Part shown: in pieces, positions 22,653 to 34,991 of the stretch | Numbering within the stretch: the stretch's first letter is position 1 | Layout: every line of letters begins with the position of its first letter | Source of the DNA: Hexactinellida sp. DTS-2022 | Lineage: Eukaryota; Porifera; Hexactinellida | DNA length: 64,000 nucleotides | Assembly: GCA_028753945.1 (NCBI GenBank) | Contig: JAPNXP010000001.1 | Location: 3,896,501-3,960,500 of the forward strand | Direction of reading: 5' to 3' | Made by a program: the position numbers and the translations under genes | Notes under the pieces: model-generated | Told to the model about the DNA's origin: nothing | Seen by the model: the letters and a program-made list of their open reading frames with translations, nothing else | Databases searched by the model: none

Positions 22653-22810
22653 CAGATGAACTCCCGTTATAACGTACTCGGATATAACGAAATACCCGCT
22701 TATTAACGGAGCACTAAATGCATTAATTATTTTCCGCTTATAACGAATATCCGGATATAACGAAGGAATTTACAGGTCACGAGCACTTCGTTATAACGAG
22801 AGTTTACTTG
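22653..22810. mobile_element. Tc1/mariner-type MITE (ACTCCCGTTATAACG family)
   Basis: Begins CAGATGAACTCCCGTTATAA, ends in a TTCGTTATAACG-rich complement, with TA on both sides. Confidence 0.85.
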
Positions 22811-24028
22811 TATATTCATAAGAAAATTTGTAAATGCGAAATTAGTTTTCATACTTACTGTTTAAGAACAAAGCCAATATAATAAAGACGACTATGTTTA
22901 ACATTAATCCAGTAAACAGGCCAATAGCTCAACCACTCTTACGTCACTAGTTAGGCAGGTCATGTCATGGCCTAACCACTATAACTGCTTCCACCGGATC
23001 TGATAGATACCTTGTATTAATAATCACGAGATTGGATACCATCTAATTCGAAATCCTGATACTATAAGCTCTATTTCTAAGATTAATTCAATTAGTACGT
23101 TGGATAATACACATATTTACTACTTCCCAGAGGCAGAGGGTGCATGGTTTTTAATTATAATGTACGGTTATCTATCTAAGCAAGGGTGGTGATTACGTAA
23201 ATGTTACTTAAGTGTAGTTTCAGTTTGACATTCACATACTGGGGCAACGAAGGGATACGTATATACCATATAACAGAAAAACTATTAACAAAATGATGTA
23301 TTGAAACCTGGGATTTAGAAAGAATCCCCAGGATTCAAATCCCAGAAATATATCCGGTCCCGGGATTCTAACCTCTATTTACATAAAATATATTTGTATT
23401 TGCCTTCTATTTTGTAAACTTGGATTGAAGTGTTACTTAAGTGTTGGATTAGGAACCCGTCTAAGTGATTACTGGTATAAATTAAGCCGGAACGAATTTG
23501 CTATGGAATAGACGAACCCATAGAAATGATTAACACTCTAAATTTAGCCCGGAACTAATTTGTTAAATGAACAATTTATGACAAATTGGTACGGGCCGGA
23601 ACCATTTTGCAGCCGGAACAAATATGACAGAACAGTACAATTGCACCAAATGACTTTTGAGAGGGGTGGAGTCGAACAAGGGGTCACTCGATAGGGTTAG
23701 GAAAAAATTTGAGAATGGAATGTTGTTAAATTCCTACAGCATTCCTGCGTCGTCAAGGAAAAATTGTCTCAGGTGACCACTTAAATGACGCCAAATTTAG
23801 TGTTGATTACGAATATCGGCATAAAAATTGGATTGGACTTGATTTGAGGAAGTTAGATGAGTTCTAACACCTTCAAAATGTGTCCCTTAAGTGGTCAATT
23901 GTGGCCGACACATTGGAATTTGGAGTTGGCACTATATCCAAAAATACACTATTTACATGAAAGAACAAACCTACAAAGTCTGAAAATTCTATATAAAAAT
24001 GCATGATTAATGTTGTTAGCGGCTGGAC

Positions 24029-24640
24029 TATAAGTTTTAATTCGGATAATACTTGTATTTTAGCATGCTTTATAATTTTATAACTTTTTAGAATGTCGCC
24101 ATTTTGTGATTTAGTAGCCTTTGGGTATGAAATATATCCCTATATTAGTATTCCTATTATAAAATTATTAGAAGGTAGGAAGCAACTGAAATTTATGATA
24201 TTTGAATTTTTTTTCATTTTACCATAAGTTTTTACCGTCATCATTAAATGGCGCCTAAATAGCTTAACCACAAATCTGAGATTATCAAAAGTGGTTCCAT
24301 TGTACTCACAATGGTTGATTACCCCATATACAATCCAATAAGCGACAATAGAAGGCATGGTTTAGCTTTGAATTAAATTTAAAACTGGCCTTCTTGTTTG
24401 AAGGCCAAGTCGGGAACATACACAGCCGTATATATAGTAAGCTATGGGAAGGTTCAACTGTAATATAACAAGTCACAATTGATCTAATTGTTTCTAATCT
24501 AGTGGAACATTTGACTGTATTTGTAGGTTAACTAATACCACAGTGCAACTTCTTATTCTCGAAATAAAAATTTGTCCTACTCTCCCAGGTGCAGTGTTTG
24601 CAACTTTGCATTAACAAGAGTCATAGCATCTATATTTATG
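24029..24640. other. Unassigned, except the inverted partner of 20154-20270
   Basis: Holds the reverse match at 24231-24345. Otherwise AT-rich and without a gene. Confidence 0.45.
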
Positions 24641-25764
24641 GGCAATATGCGAAATTGGGCATTTTGCATAATGCCCAGGCAATATGCAAAATGCTGGTTT
24701 TTGTAGCAATTTGCATAATGCCATCATACCAACCAGACAATTTGCAAAATGTCCAGCAATATGCAAAGTAACTTTCACATAGTGATAGATTTTTTGAGAA
24801 TTGTTTAATGTTGTTTGTTCGTTCTTACTTGAAAACAATTAAATGTCTACTAAGGGGGGGACCCATCTGAAATTGTTGTATTTTACTATCCGGCTAATTT
24901 GAATTTATATTAATACTAATACAGAATGTGACAAGTATCAAATGCATATTGCCAATTCGGTGTGACAACATTATGCAAATTGTCTGGACATTATGCATAT
25001 TGTTTGGACATTATGCAGATTGCTGGACATTATGCAAATTGTCTGGTTGGTATGACGGCATTATGCATATTGAAGGACATTATACAAATTGTCTGGTTGG
25101 TATGATGGCATTATGCAAATTGCTACAAAAAACAGCATTATGCATAATGCCCGGGCAATATGCAAATTGCTACAAAAACCAGCATTTTGCATATCGCCTG
25201 CAGAGTTGTGGATCTGATTGATATTTCATTCAAATCCAAATCAAATCAAACATCAAATCCAAATCAAATCCATCCCAATCAAATCCATCCAAATCAAATC
25301 CAAATACTACAGATATATTTTAATTGAGATGCGTACTTAGTAGATATAATATAATATAATATATACTACTGTATTATACAGATATTTATTCACGTTAATA
25401 AGAACGCCAGCCAACAAAATCTGTTCGAATTAGCCAAAATTCGGATTTACGAGTCTACTGTTAGTGTATGTAATATCATCAATGTCATATGTATTACATA
25501 TTGTATAGTACGTAAATTAAATTTTAAAAAGGATTTGACGCAAACATTAAATCAAATCCAAATCAAATCAAATAATAGTCAATCAAATCCAAATCAAATC
25601 AAATAATTTCCCTTTTAAAATGCATCAAATCCATCCAAATCAAATCCAAATCAAATCCAAATCAAATCCAAATCAAATCCAAATCAAATCCAAATCAAAT
25701 CAAATCCACAACTCTGATTGCCTGGGCATTATGTAAAATGCCCAGTTTCGCATATTTCCAATAA
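24641..25764. mobile_element. MITE with GCAATATGCAAATTG minisatellite interior
   Basis: Inverted ends GGCAATATGCGAAATTGGGC / GCCCAGTTTCGCATATT. The interior has many TTATGCAAATTG-type units (24950-25200). A second hAT MITE (25201-25715) is inserted near its right end. Confidence 0.65.
25201..25715. mobile_element. hAT MITE filled with CAAAT-type microsatellite
   Basis: Ends CAGAGTTGTGGATCTG / AAATCCACAACTCTG, flanked by ATCGCCTG and ATTGCCTG (7/8). AAATCCAAATCAAATC arrays at 25223-25312 and 25545-25712 occupy both subterminal zones in the same direction. Confidence 0.88.
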
Positions 25765-25835
25765 CATATACACTAAGGCAATGGCGCGCTAATAAATTTT
25801 GAATTAATACTAGTTATAATAATTATCACTCTAGC

Positions 25836-26724
25836 ATACCTGCCAACCTATTTAAGTAACATCCCTGTACAGGGCTCCAATTTCCCCTGTACATTGGCCA
25901 AAATCCCTGTACACCCAAAAATTTTCTCGCTCGCTACGCTCGCACGTCCAGAGAATTACTATACACTCACATAGTAGAATTATCGCTTTGTAAAGGAAGA
26001 AAGCATTGACTGATATACTGAACAGGGAATTCCTTTACGCTTTAATTAATACTAGCGCGCTTCGCTTGCTAGTTCGCTTCGCGGCAGAAAACAACCACAC
26101 ACCAACCGCTTCGCGGTTCGTGTGTGGTTTATATACTCCTAATATTGATTATAAAGCGGAAATAGGCATAAATAGTCAAATTAACAATGTGAAATTTTAA
26201 TGATTACGTCATCATGCGATAATGAGTAATCATATTGGTGATCTGGTGTGACCAACGTGTCCGCATCATTAATGTACATGTTCTATTAAATTTTCAGATT
26301 TATCTCTTAGAGGGCGCGAATTATGTGCGATTAAGTTAATTTTCAGGGTTCTCGAAATGTGACAATGACGTCATAACTTGTCGAGGTGTGATAAATTTTG
26401 AGTGGAAACTGGAAACCTCAACTTGTTGGCGGGTGCCAAAAGTTACCCCTATATGCCAAAAATCACATTTGTAAACCGTCCACTTTCTTCAATCAACTCG
26501 TAACATACAAACAAATATATATATACACACACCCACACACCCAGGCTTGTGTTTTAATAGTATAGAATCTATAGATATAAACCAGTTGTGCTTTTATGTG
26601 GTAAATGAATGCATGGCAGAATATACTATCACCACTGTAGATATTTTTAGGCATTATTTGACCCCTAATTGTAAATGAAACTCCCTTTTCAAATGGAATA
26701 AATCCCTGTACGGTTGGCACGTAT
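25836..26724. mobile_element. ATACCTGCCAACC element, large copy
   Basis: Ends ATACCTGCCAACC / GGTTGGCACGTAT with near-identical flanks CACTCTAG / GACTCTAG. Internal ATCCCTGTACAG-type repeats are shared with 40075-40414 and 53523-53917. The interior also contains GC-rich mini-hairpins at 26052-26128. Confidence 0.82.
26052..26128. repeat. GC-rich mini-hairpins with TTC triloops
   Basis: A 16-bp stem (94% paired) with a TTC loop at 26094-26128 (ACCACACACCAACCGC / GCGGTTCGTGTGTGGT) is preceded by an imperfect TAGCGCGC-TTC-GCTTGCTA hairpin at 26053-26071. They stand out in GC content from the sequence around them. Confidence 0.8.
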
Positions 26725-26737
26725 GGACTCTAGGGTT

Positions 26738-26852
26738 TCTCGGACATATTTTTACAGCCGGACATATTTTTACAAGTATCCATGGTTTTGTAAATAAGTG
26801 TCCATATAAATAGCTGGACATATATTTACAGCCGGAAATATTTTTACGAAAC
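26738..26852 (-). repeat. Dispersed AAAATATGTCCGGCTG repeat, empty copy
   Basis: Reverse-oriented counterpart of 19700-19989 without the 144-bp MITE. It serves as an internal control for that insertion. Confidence 0.75.
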
Positions 26853-28346
26853 AGTAAGTGAATATGTGTTTCATACAAGTGCAATGAAAACACTTGGAAG
26901 TTGGAACATTTTACAAGTTGATGATGATGTCAATAATGAATTCTATTATTCAAATAGTAACGTAAATACTACACGTATTCCTAATTCTATTTGTAATAAT
27001 TAATCTTCAATTAATTAATTTAAACATTTGAAGTCTTCACAATTCAAACATTAATTAAATTATATTACACTAAGATGAAATGTAACTTGAATATTGAAAT
27101 TCTAGTTAAATTAAACATTGGGGAAGTGCAATCAGAAGGAGCACACTCCCATCCCGTCTGTGAGGGGCTTTTTTGTATTCAAATTCGTGTACATACAAAA
27201 TGAGTATGCTAAATATATATTTCTATACTGATTTACTGTTACACTGATGCATTTTAATTTTAACAGGGGGCAAAGCTCTTATTTCCAAAATTGTTCAAAA
27301 TTATTAAAATTGAAATCTCAGGTAAGCGGGAAAAAAATGTTCATCAAACAACGAGAAATTTTGACAGATTATAGAATAATGTTGTAAGAATTAATTATGG
27401 AAATCTTAGCTCCCGAAACAGTGCGCAACTTTGAATATTTTAGCGAATTCCATTGTCTCTTTGTGTTGCTATGAAAATTCAAAAACTAATTATTCGCTAC
27501 TATTCTGTAGTATATCTTATTGGATTCGCAAATGTATGGCAAATACTGTATAATAAGAACAACTGAGCACTTAAGGACAATTTCATCAATCAGCGCAACG
27601 CGCTATGAACTCATATTGGATTTTTGAAATTGAAGGAAGTTAGTTTTGTACAATTCGGAGGTGATTTAGTGTGATGCGCCACAGACTGCTAGGCTAGAAA
27701 AATTGATCAAAGTGTTCTATGTGTTCTAATACATATTATAATTACTTTTAGTAAACATATACCACCTTTACATGAGTGTTAAATCCTTTTATTCCTTGGG
27801 AACTGGACTTTTCTGAAATCTTCCCCATGTTCAAGATATATGAACAATAATCGTGGGTGAATAATAAAAGATCGTTAACAAACCAAAAATTTTGTATTTC
27901 ATTGATTTACAATAAATCACCCAGAACTAAACTTATGTTAAACCATTTCAGGAAGGTGTTTCGGAAGGCAACGACCCTTAGATTGTTGGAAGTTTCCTTT
28001 CAGCTCACTTCATTTCAGAGATATTCAAGTTTCATGTGAGCGTGAACTACGAAATAAAAGGACATGCCTCTGAATAAAATAAATGGACCATGGATATGTT
28101 AGAAGTGCCAAATAGCGTTCATTCATTTATGTATAATTTATGCTGTTCGAGTATAATTTTTATAAGTAATGTCCAAGAAATGGTTTTTCATGATTTATGA
28201 GTTCAATTATTAATGAATAATACTAATCAAAACACAAATGCATGCAATTGACAAGTTAACATTCATATTTCTACGGCAAATATGCTATCTATAAAGCTTG
28301 CATCACAACCTATATAGTACTTGAATAGTTATGAATACTTGAATTT
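26853..28346. other. AT-rich, no gene; part of a dispersed repeat at 27920-28060
   Basis: 27940-28040 (GGAAGGTGTTTCGGAAGGCA, ACGACCCTTAG) matches blocks flanking hairpin copies at 6850-6950, 43490-43590 and 46080-46160. Nothing else recognisable. Confidence 0.45.
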
Positions 28347-28765
28347 TTACTGTGCCGACTATACTATAGTATAGCGGCCCAGTATTGAATCACTGCCTTT
28401 ATTATTATTACTGTGCCGACTATACTATAGTATAGTGGCCCAGTATTGGAATCACTGCCTTTATTATTATTACTGTGCCGACTATACTATAGTATAGTGG
28501 CCCAGTATTGGAATCACTGCCTTTATTACTGTGCCGACTATACTATAGTATAGTGGCCCAGTATTGGAATCACTGCCTTTATTTTTACTGTGCCGACTAT
28601 ACTATAGTATAGTGGCCCAGTATTGGAATCACTGCCTTTATTACTGTGCCGACTATACTATAGTATAGTGGCCCAGTATTGGAATCACTGCCTTTATTTT
28701 TACTGTGCCGACTATACTATAGTATAGTGGCCCAGTATTGGAATCACTGCCTTTATTTTTATTTT
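28347..28765 (+). repeat. Satellite array, 7 units with an 18-bp palindrome
   Basis: Seven units of 55-62 bp. Each contains TACTGTGCCG, the perfect palindrome ACTATACTATAGTATAGT, GGCCCAGTATTGGAATCACT and a variable TTTATT spacer. Smaller arrays are at 42146-42332 (3 units), 43978-44040 (1) and 47744-47790 (1, partial). All are adjacent to blocks of the hairpin-bearing repeat family. Confidence 0.92.
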
Positions 28766-29542
28766 TTCTCCGTAGCAGGTGCCCTGGCCACACCTGTATA
28801 CATTGAGGGCTGAAACATGGCATGTAGTTGCGGAGTGACCGTCTAATTTGCACCTGGGGTTACGATTTTTTATCAAATGATTTCAACACCTATTTAAACT
28901 AATTATGGCTCATAACATGAAATATTTAATATTGAGCTTGATAAAATTTACATGTACTGATAGAGAAATAAATTCTACACCTTTTGGCAAATCACAAATA
29001 TTCAATTTAGCCTAGGTTTGTGACATTATTGGGGTGCCAATCTCATGTGTTTCCTCACACTTCAGATTCAGTAAAACTGTTAAATCTAATTCTATTGTTT
29101 CAACTTGTAATTATTATATTGAATCTAATTCTATTGTTTCAACTTGTAATTATTATATTGAATCTAATTCTATTGTTTCAACTTGTAATTATTATATTGA
29201 TTTAACTTGTTGAATCTTACTCTATTGATTCAACTCGCGATAATTATATTGATTTAACTAATAAATTCCAGCTGGCTTCTATTTAATTCTAGTATTACTA
29301 TACAATGGATTAAATATAATAATATAATATAAGGAATTTGTTGACTTAACTCACTCACCGTGGATAACATTGCTAAAATAAATTACTAATAATATAATTT
29401 ATTATCAATACATAATGGATTAATGGCATTAAACTCAAGATGGTTTAAGATAGAAACAAAGTTCAAATTTATCTACCGTTCCTTGTGACTCGGACCAATT
29501 AACAAATTGTTCTTGACACCTTGAGGCGTTGATGACTTGGCG

Positions 29543-29673
29543 AAAAAAAATCCAAAATTGCAGCTTGTGCCGACAGCATGTTCCTTTGGAGGCACTATCA
29601 ATAAACAACCAACAAAATATAGTGCCACCAAAGGAACATGCGTCGGCACAGGCTGCAATTTTGGATTTTTTTT
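29543..29673. repeat. 130-bp hairpin repeat, copy 3
   Basis: Arms AATCCAAAATTGCAGCTTGT.. / ..CAGGCTGCAATTTTGGATT, loop around CAATAAACAACCAAC. One unpaired arm change (GCTT vs GCCT). Confidence 0.88.
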
Positions 29674-30164
29674 ATTATTTCTCCGTCGCAGGTACCCTGG
29701 TCACACCTGTAGACATTGAGGGCTGAAACTTGGCATGCAGGTGCGGAGAGACCGTCTAATTTGCACCTGGGGTTACGATTTTTGATCAAATTTTCTTAAC
29801 ACCTATTTAATCTAATTATACTTCATAACATTAAATAATAAATAGTGAGCTTCATATAATTTACATATTTGGATAGAGAATTATATTCTACACCTTTTCA
29901 GTGCACGAATTTTCAAATTGGGCTTAGATTGTGCCACAATTGAGTTGCAAATTTCCTTTGTTTACTCACACTTCAATTTCAGTAAATCTGTTAAATTTAA
30001 TTCTATTGTTTCAACTTGTAATAATTATATTGATTTAACTTGTTAAATCTGACTCTATTGATTCAACTTGCAATAAATATATTGATTTAACTTATAAATT
30101 CCAGCTGGCTTCTATTTAATTGTAGTATTACTATACAATGGATTAAATTAAATTAAATTATATA

Positions 30165-30664
30165 CAGTGGAACCTCTATAAGTGGGGAGCATGGGACGGG
30201 GAAAATTTCAATTGCCCCCCATTCCCCGGTTATAAAATTCAATTGGAAAAACATTATATATGCTATATTATACAAAGTATTCATATAACACACACATTAA
30301 TGCACGTTATAGTTATTATTTGTATATTATGACAATTTAGTTAACTGCTGATCTACACTAGGTGATTTCTTCTAAAAACATCAGAGTAGATCAATCGAAA
30401 ATATTTTTTCTGTAGAACTTTAGAGTCGATTTATTGGAAATATTGTATTATTTTATAAGAATCATGTTAGGATTTGTCCATTCCCCCCATTTATGGAGGT
30501 TGTTTTGTATGCAGATAAAAACTCCTTGAAATTTATGGTCCCCCATTCCCCACTTCCCCGCTTATAGAGGTTCATTTGTATGGATATATACAAATATGGT
30601 AAAAAAATTCCCCACTTATGGAGGTTCCCCATTTATAGAGACCCCACTTATAGAGGTTGCACTG
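30165..30664. mobile_element. 500-bp Tc1/mariner-type MITE
   Basis: Ends CAGTGGAACCTCTATAAG / CTTATAGAGGTTGCACTG with TA on both sides. The interior has repeated CCCCATTCCCC and TTATAGAGGTT words, in places clustered at the right end. Confidence 0.88.
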
Positions 30665-30878
30665 TATATAATTTGTTGACTTTACTCAACTCACCGTGGA
30701 TAACATTGCTAAAATATATAACTAATAATATAATTTATTATCAATACATAATGAATGTATGGCATTAAACTCAAGATGTATTATGATAGAAACAAACTTC
30801 AAATTTATCTACCGTTCCTTGTGACTCGGACCGATTAACAAATGGTTCTTGACAACTTGAGGCGTTGATGACTGTGCG

Positions 30879-31010
30879 AAAAAAAAATCCAAAATTGCAG
30901 CCTGTGCCGACAGCATGTTGCTTTGGAGGCACTATCAATAAACAACCAACAAAATATAGTGCCACCAAAGGAACATGCGTCGGCACAGGCTGCAATTTTG
31001 GATTTTTTTT
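30879..31010. repeat. 130-bp hairpin repeat, copy 4
   Basis: As copy 3, with an intact CAGCCTGTGCC / GGCACAGGCTG stem and one bulged A in the 5' arm. Confidence 0.88.
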
Positions 31011-31059
31011 AATTTGGCGATTTTCACTATTTGAAATTGCAAGTTCTCTGAGTCTTGAG

Positions 31060-33890
31060 TTAACATTCCGGACTTTTATTGGCTAGAATACAGTTTGCTG
31101 CAACTGATGTGATTTTACGAAGTATAGTCCATCCTTGTTGATTACAAGATCCGCACTTATTTCTCCAGATGACACATTGTGTATCCTCTATGTATGTAAT
31201 AGCGAGTTGGATTAATATCGTTCTTGAAGGTCCTGCCAAAAACTGCTGCATCAAGCTAGAATCACCTTCTATTGTTATATAGATCTTCAAAACAATAATA
31301 ATAGCATCTATCACAATATGTGATGGCCATTTGAGGGCACCTCGGTCGATAAGCTGAATGAATTTGTAAGTATCCTTTTCATCCACAATTTCCAGCTTTT
31401 TATCTTGTGTCAGCAGGACAAACAAGCATTGCACTTACTAGATAGTTTGAAATACGTATGGACTGCATAACCTCCTACAAAGGCAATTGATTGAAGCAGT
31501 GAAGTTTCCAGTGTGAGGGTCGGAAAATATTCCATTGCTAGGAGATATGTGTCTAAATTTAATGAATCTGATGGTTCATCAGGTGGTAAGGAAAAGGATT
31601 CGATTAAACCTTTTAGATTCACGTAATCCGATTCGGTGTTTTTTGAGAAATTCTTCAGTATGATTGATAGTTTAATACGCCGTTCGCTTTCAAGTATTTG
31701 AGTAAAAGTGATATGATATTGTGCACCTGACATCATACGGTACAATCCAAAGTGATGTTCAATCGGGTCATTCTGTAATCGTGATGTAAGTACATAATCA
31801 AAACCACAGTTATGAGTGAGATGATTTACGATTTCGATCAGCGCTAGACATGAATGGGAAAAGCTAGTAAATGTCTGAGGACTTAATTTTCCATATTTAC
31901 CCTCACGAGATCTCCAACGTGCAAGCCAGTTGATAATGAGCCTGAGGAAATTTAAAGTTCAACATTATAATGAAGAGGTCTTGAAAGCTCATCATTAAGT
32001 CGTATGTGTTTATCTGTCGTATTTATATTGAATATCTTCCAAACTTTTATAATAATGTCTAGAAATTCGCATGTCTTGAGGGATTCAAAGTCTGTTCGCT
32101 TAGAGTTGTAAATTGATAGAGCTGTAAGTGTTGATGTATCAAATATTTTCAAAGCCAAGTTGACATTTTGTCTTTCTAAAATAGTGGGCCAACAAGCCTT
32201 TGCTGTTAAGCGATGTGCCTGTTTGAGGACCGAATTTGCTCATTTTTGTAAAGTAATCGAACATCTTGGAATTGAGCAATATTTACTTTGTGTGTGTCGT
32301 CAAAATTAGGAAAAATTAACGCATTTGGGTAGGCAAACGCACGCTCTTAATTTTTTAAATTGAGCCAATTGTTTCTAATTGATTTAATTATGTGCACGAA
32401 GTCGAAGATTAAAAAGAGTTTTCTTTCTGGATCATTGGGGTGAATCACGGTAGGAGATAAAGTCTTGTTATCTGTCGAAAATAATTTGAAAAAACTAACG
32501 TTAAGTGGATAGTTGTCAGTGCAGATGACTTGCACTGTCAGACCACAACATTCTACACCACAAATAACAGATTTGACAACTGCAAATAACTCGTCAGCAG
32601 AGTTAGATGAACATGGAATTAGGCGGACAATTTGCGACCACTTTCTGGATAAGCTTGATACCATTATAGCGAAAACAGTTTTAATTGGTTCATTAGGTAA
32701 CATGGAATATCCGATTATTCTTCCACCCTTAAAAGCAACGGTGGACTTGACATGTATCTCGTCCATTTGTAAAATTACATTGCGGTCTCTATCACTAAAG
32801 TCTGAAGTCGCTTGCTTAAGAAATGCTAGAAAATCGCTTTCTAAACCCAAGTTTGAATAGAGTTTCTGTAGGGTTCTTGGATGCGGTAATGATAACATCC
32901 TAGAGATTAAATATCTGTAGCACGCTGGAGATATGAGATGAGCTTTTGATGCCATAACTTGGGTAATAACATTATATCTCTTCCTCTTCTTATTGACAAG
33001 AAAATTATTTAATTGGCATTCAATAAATTGAAGTTGAGATAATTTATGAGAATTTTCGGGATCATCGTCATTAATTAAGTCTGGAAATTGCGTGTATAAT
33101 GCACTAATAGATAGAGTAATTTGATTTGAAGCTTGTTTAATGTGATATTCAAATGAGTTCAGGTTACTAGATATGGTGTCTGGTGTAAGTACTTCTGCAA
33201 TTTCGTTCAAAAAAGTTTCTACTTGTCGGGTGTCTGATAAGAAGTTGAGTGCAAGAGGAACAGCAATATTATCACGAAATGCCAAGACACTTAGGTTATT
33301 ACTTATTGTCAAACAATATTTTACCTTCAAAGTCAGACCTGATAGTTCAGGCTGATAGATGTGAATAGTATCGAGCTCAGAATGCCAAACCATCCAATTA
33401 TCAGGTAAATTAAGCGATGATATCTTCGAAATTAGGTCTTGGAAATCGTCTACTCTAAACCTTGAATCCTCCCGTTTTTGTTGCTCGAGGCTTAGTTGGA
33501 GAGCTTGTGCAAATTGTTGTCCTTTTGAGTCTCGTGTAAGCCGAGTGGGTCTGTCCAGAGACGCTGTCGAAAGATATGGTGGGCATCCTGGTAAGAGAGA
33601 AGGCACTGCATTTGGACGAAGTTTTGGCCTTTCACGCAACTTTTCGGTGACACTTCCGTCAGCTTGCAAAATTTTGTCTACAGTGACAATATCCTCGGGG
33701 TGAAAGTGAAGTTGGCAAACATATACGTGTTTAAGATTTTCAATGTCCACTCGATGAAGTGCTCTTAGCCATTGATTACGTAGTTCTGGTGGGTCAGTTG
33801 GTACGTAGTTTAAAAACTGGAGTGTATGGCTCACCACGGTAATTACCACGACATCCAGGTGCCGAGCAGGTACAATTGCACAATCTTACA
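31060..33890 (-). pseudogene. P-element-like THAP transposase, frameshifted
   Basis: THAP9/P-element-type DNA transposase read right to left. The C2CH THAP finger starts with CSAPGCRGNYRGEPY near 33880 in one frame. After a shift it continues as PTDPPELRNQWLRAL then VCQLHFHPEDI in the frame running to 32347. That 500-codon frame has the P transposase RNase H-like core: VILQMDEIHVKS with the first Asp, VICTDNYPLN with the second, then FDFVHIIKSIRNNWL. Later blocks change frame near 32235, 31960 and 31420: ACWPTILERQNVNLALKIFD, then EHHFGLYRMMSGAQYH, and finally KEDTYKF-like DRGALKWPSHIVIDA to the stop at 31060. There are at least four frame breaks and no start codon upstream, where the 33869-39292 inverted repeat abuts, so it is inactive. 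Confidence 0.88.
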
Positions 33891-34233
33891 CCCCCCTACT
33901 TTTTCAAAGATGGTCAAAATCACTGTATGCCACGTGATAGAACCCGTCGAGACATGAAGATTGAGCTAAAGATCACTAAAATCGGTTAAGAAATAAAAAA
34001 GTTAAAATTTTTTTAGCTCATAAGCCAAACTCTATGGGAAAAATTGAAATCATCACTGAAGCCAAATATACTATAAAATAGTATTGTAGTAGCATAGTTA
34101 TGTGCATACAAGCCAATTTACATGTCTAACACTTCACTTCGTTATTACGGTGTCAGATTCATTTTATCAGATTCCTATTCTAAATTTCAAATCTCCAGTT
34201 TCATATTTATTCTACTAAATGCTAAGCTACATT

Positions 34234-34399
34234 TAAGGTTAAGGCTGAATTCGGTAACCGTTGCTGACATCGGTTAACGGTTAGAGATTTTATTAAGCAG
34301 TTAGCCGGTCTGTTGAATAACAGCAGAGTTATTGGGAAATTAATGTATAAAGTATTAAAAAAATTTGACTCAGATCGGTTAGCCAACCCCACCCTTGCG
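34234..34399. mobile_element. 166-bp MITE inside the left long repeat
   Basis: Absent from the matching position of the right arm (near 38933), which shows the empty site. Flanked by TACATT on both sides. Related to the inner block of 14005-14385. Confidence 0.75.
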
Positions 34400-34790
34400 T
34401 ACATTATTCATTATTTCAACTGTTATTAGATTATTATTTAATTATTCGTCTGTATAATAATTAAAACCTATAACTTGAGACGTGTACCGCCATGCTGTAG
34501 CTAGCTACGACGATACGTTTAATTTAGGCATACCAAGTTTAAATTGCTTCCTCTGCCCTTCATTATGTACCTGATCAACTGAAAAGTACTATCTGGTCAA
34601 CCGAATATATCTGGTTGCCAACCAAATCCCAAATGCTGATATTCTGCATCAACCCGAATATTGTACTAATTGGTTTCAACATTGCTTATTAGCAACATTT
34701 CTCATTATCAACTAATTTTCAGACATGATCTATTTTAGAAAGTTCTCTTAGTAACAACAAATTTACAAATTTATTGAAACTCGATTGAAT

Positions 34791-34983
34791 CAGGGTTTTA
34801 TCCAGGAGCGCGCCATACGCCTAGAGGCGTATAAATTGGGCTATGATTGCGTTTAGGAGCGCGAAAACTGCCGAAACTCCCCATAGAGTAATACAAAACT
34901 AACCTTTTAGGCGTACATAATTCATACTTTAGTGACCTTAGGGCAATTAGGAGCGTTCAATTTGAGTCCTGTATAATACCCTG
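34791..34983. mobile_element. hAT MITE (CAGGGTTTTATCCAGG family)
   Basis: Ends CAGGGTTTTATCCAGG / CCTGTATAATACCCTG. Perfect duplication GATTGAAT at 34783-34790 and 34984-34991. Confidence 0.92.
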
Positions 34984-34991
34984 GATTGAAT

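Larger units (their letters stand above)
20628..24028. mobile_element. 3.4-kb element with about 0.8-kb terminal inverted repeats, TA flanks
   Basis: Arms 20628-21452 and 23213-24028 are near-identical reverse complements starting GTCCAGCCGCTTACAAC and flanked by TA at both ends. The 1.76-kb centre carries three nested hAT MITEs and a mariner MITE, and no transposase is visible. Arm identity suggests recent amplification or arm-to-arm conversion. Confidence 0.85.
28766..31010. repeat. Hairpin-bearing composite repeats, two head-to-tail copies
   Basis: The blocks seen at 5690-7115 recur twice: 28780-29673 and 29690-31010. They include TCAACTTGTAATTATTATATTGA repeats (three tandem at 29090-29190), a TCCAGCTGGCTTCTATTTAA block, a GTGGATAACATTGCTAAAAT block and then the hairpin. 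A mariner MITE (30165-30664) splits the second copy. No gene. Confidence 0.65.

Noticed and set aside
28347..28765. CRISPR-like array of regular repeats
   Set aside because: Spacers are short TTTATT-type runs, not unique sequence. The context is eukaryotic and the repeat behaves as a satellite.
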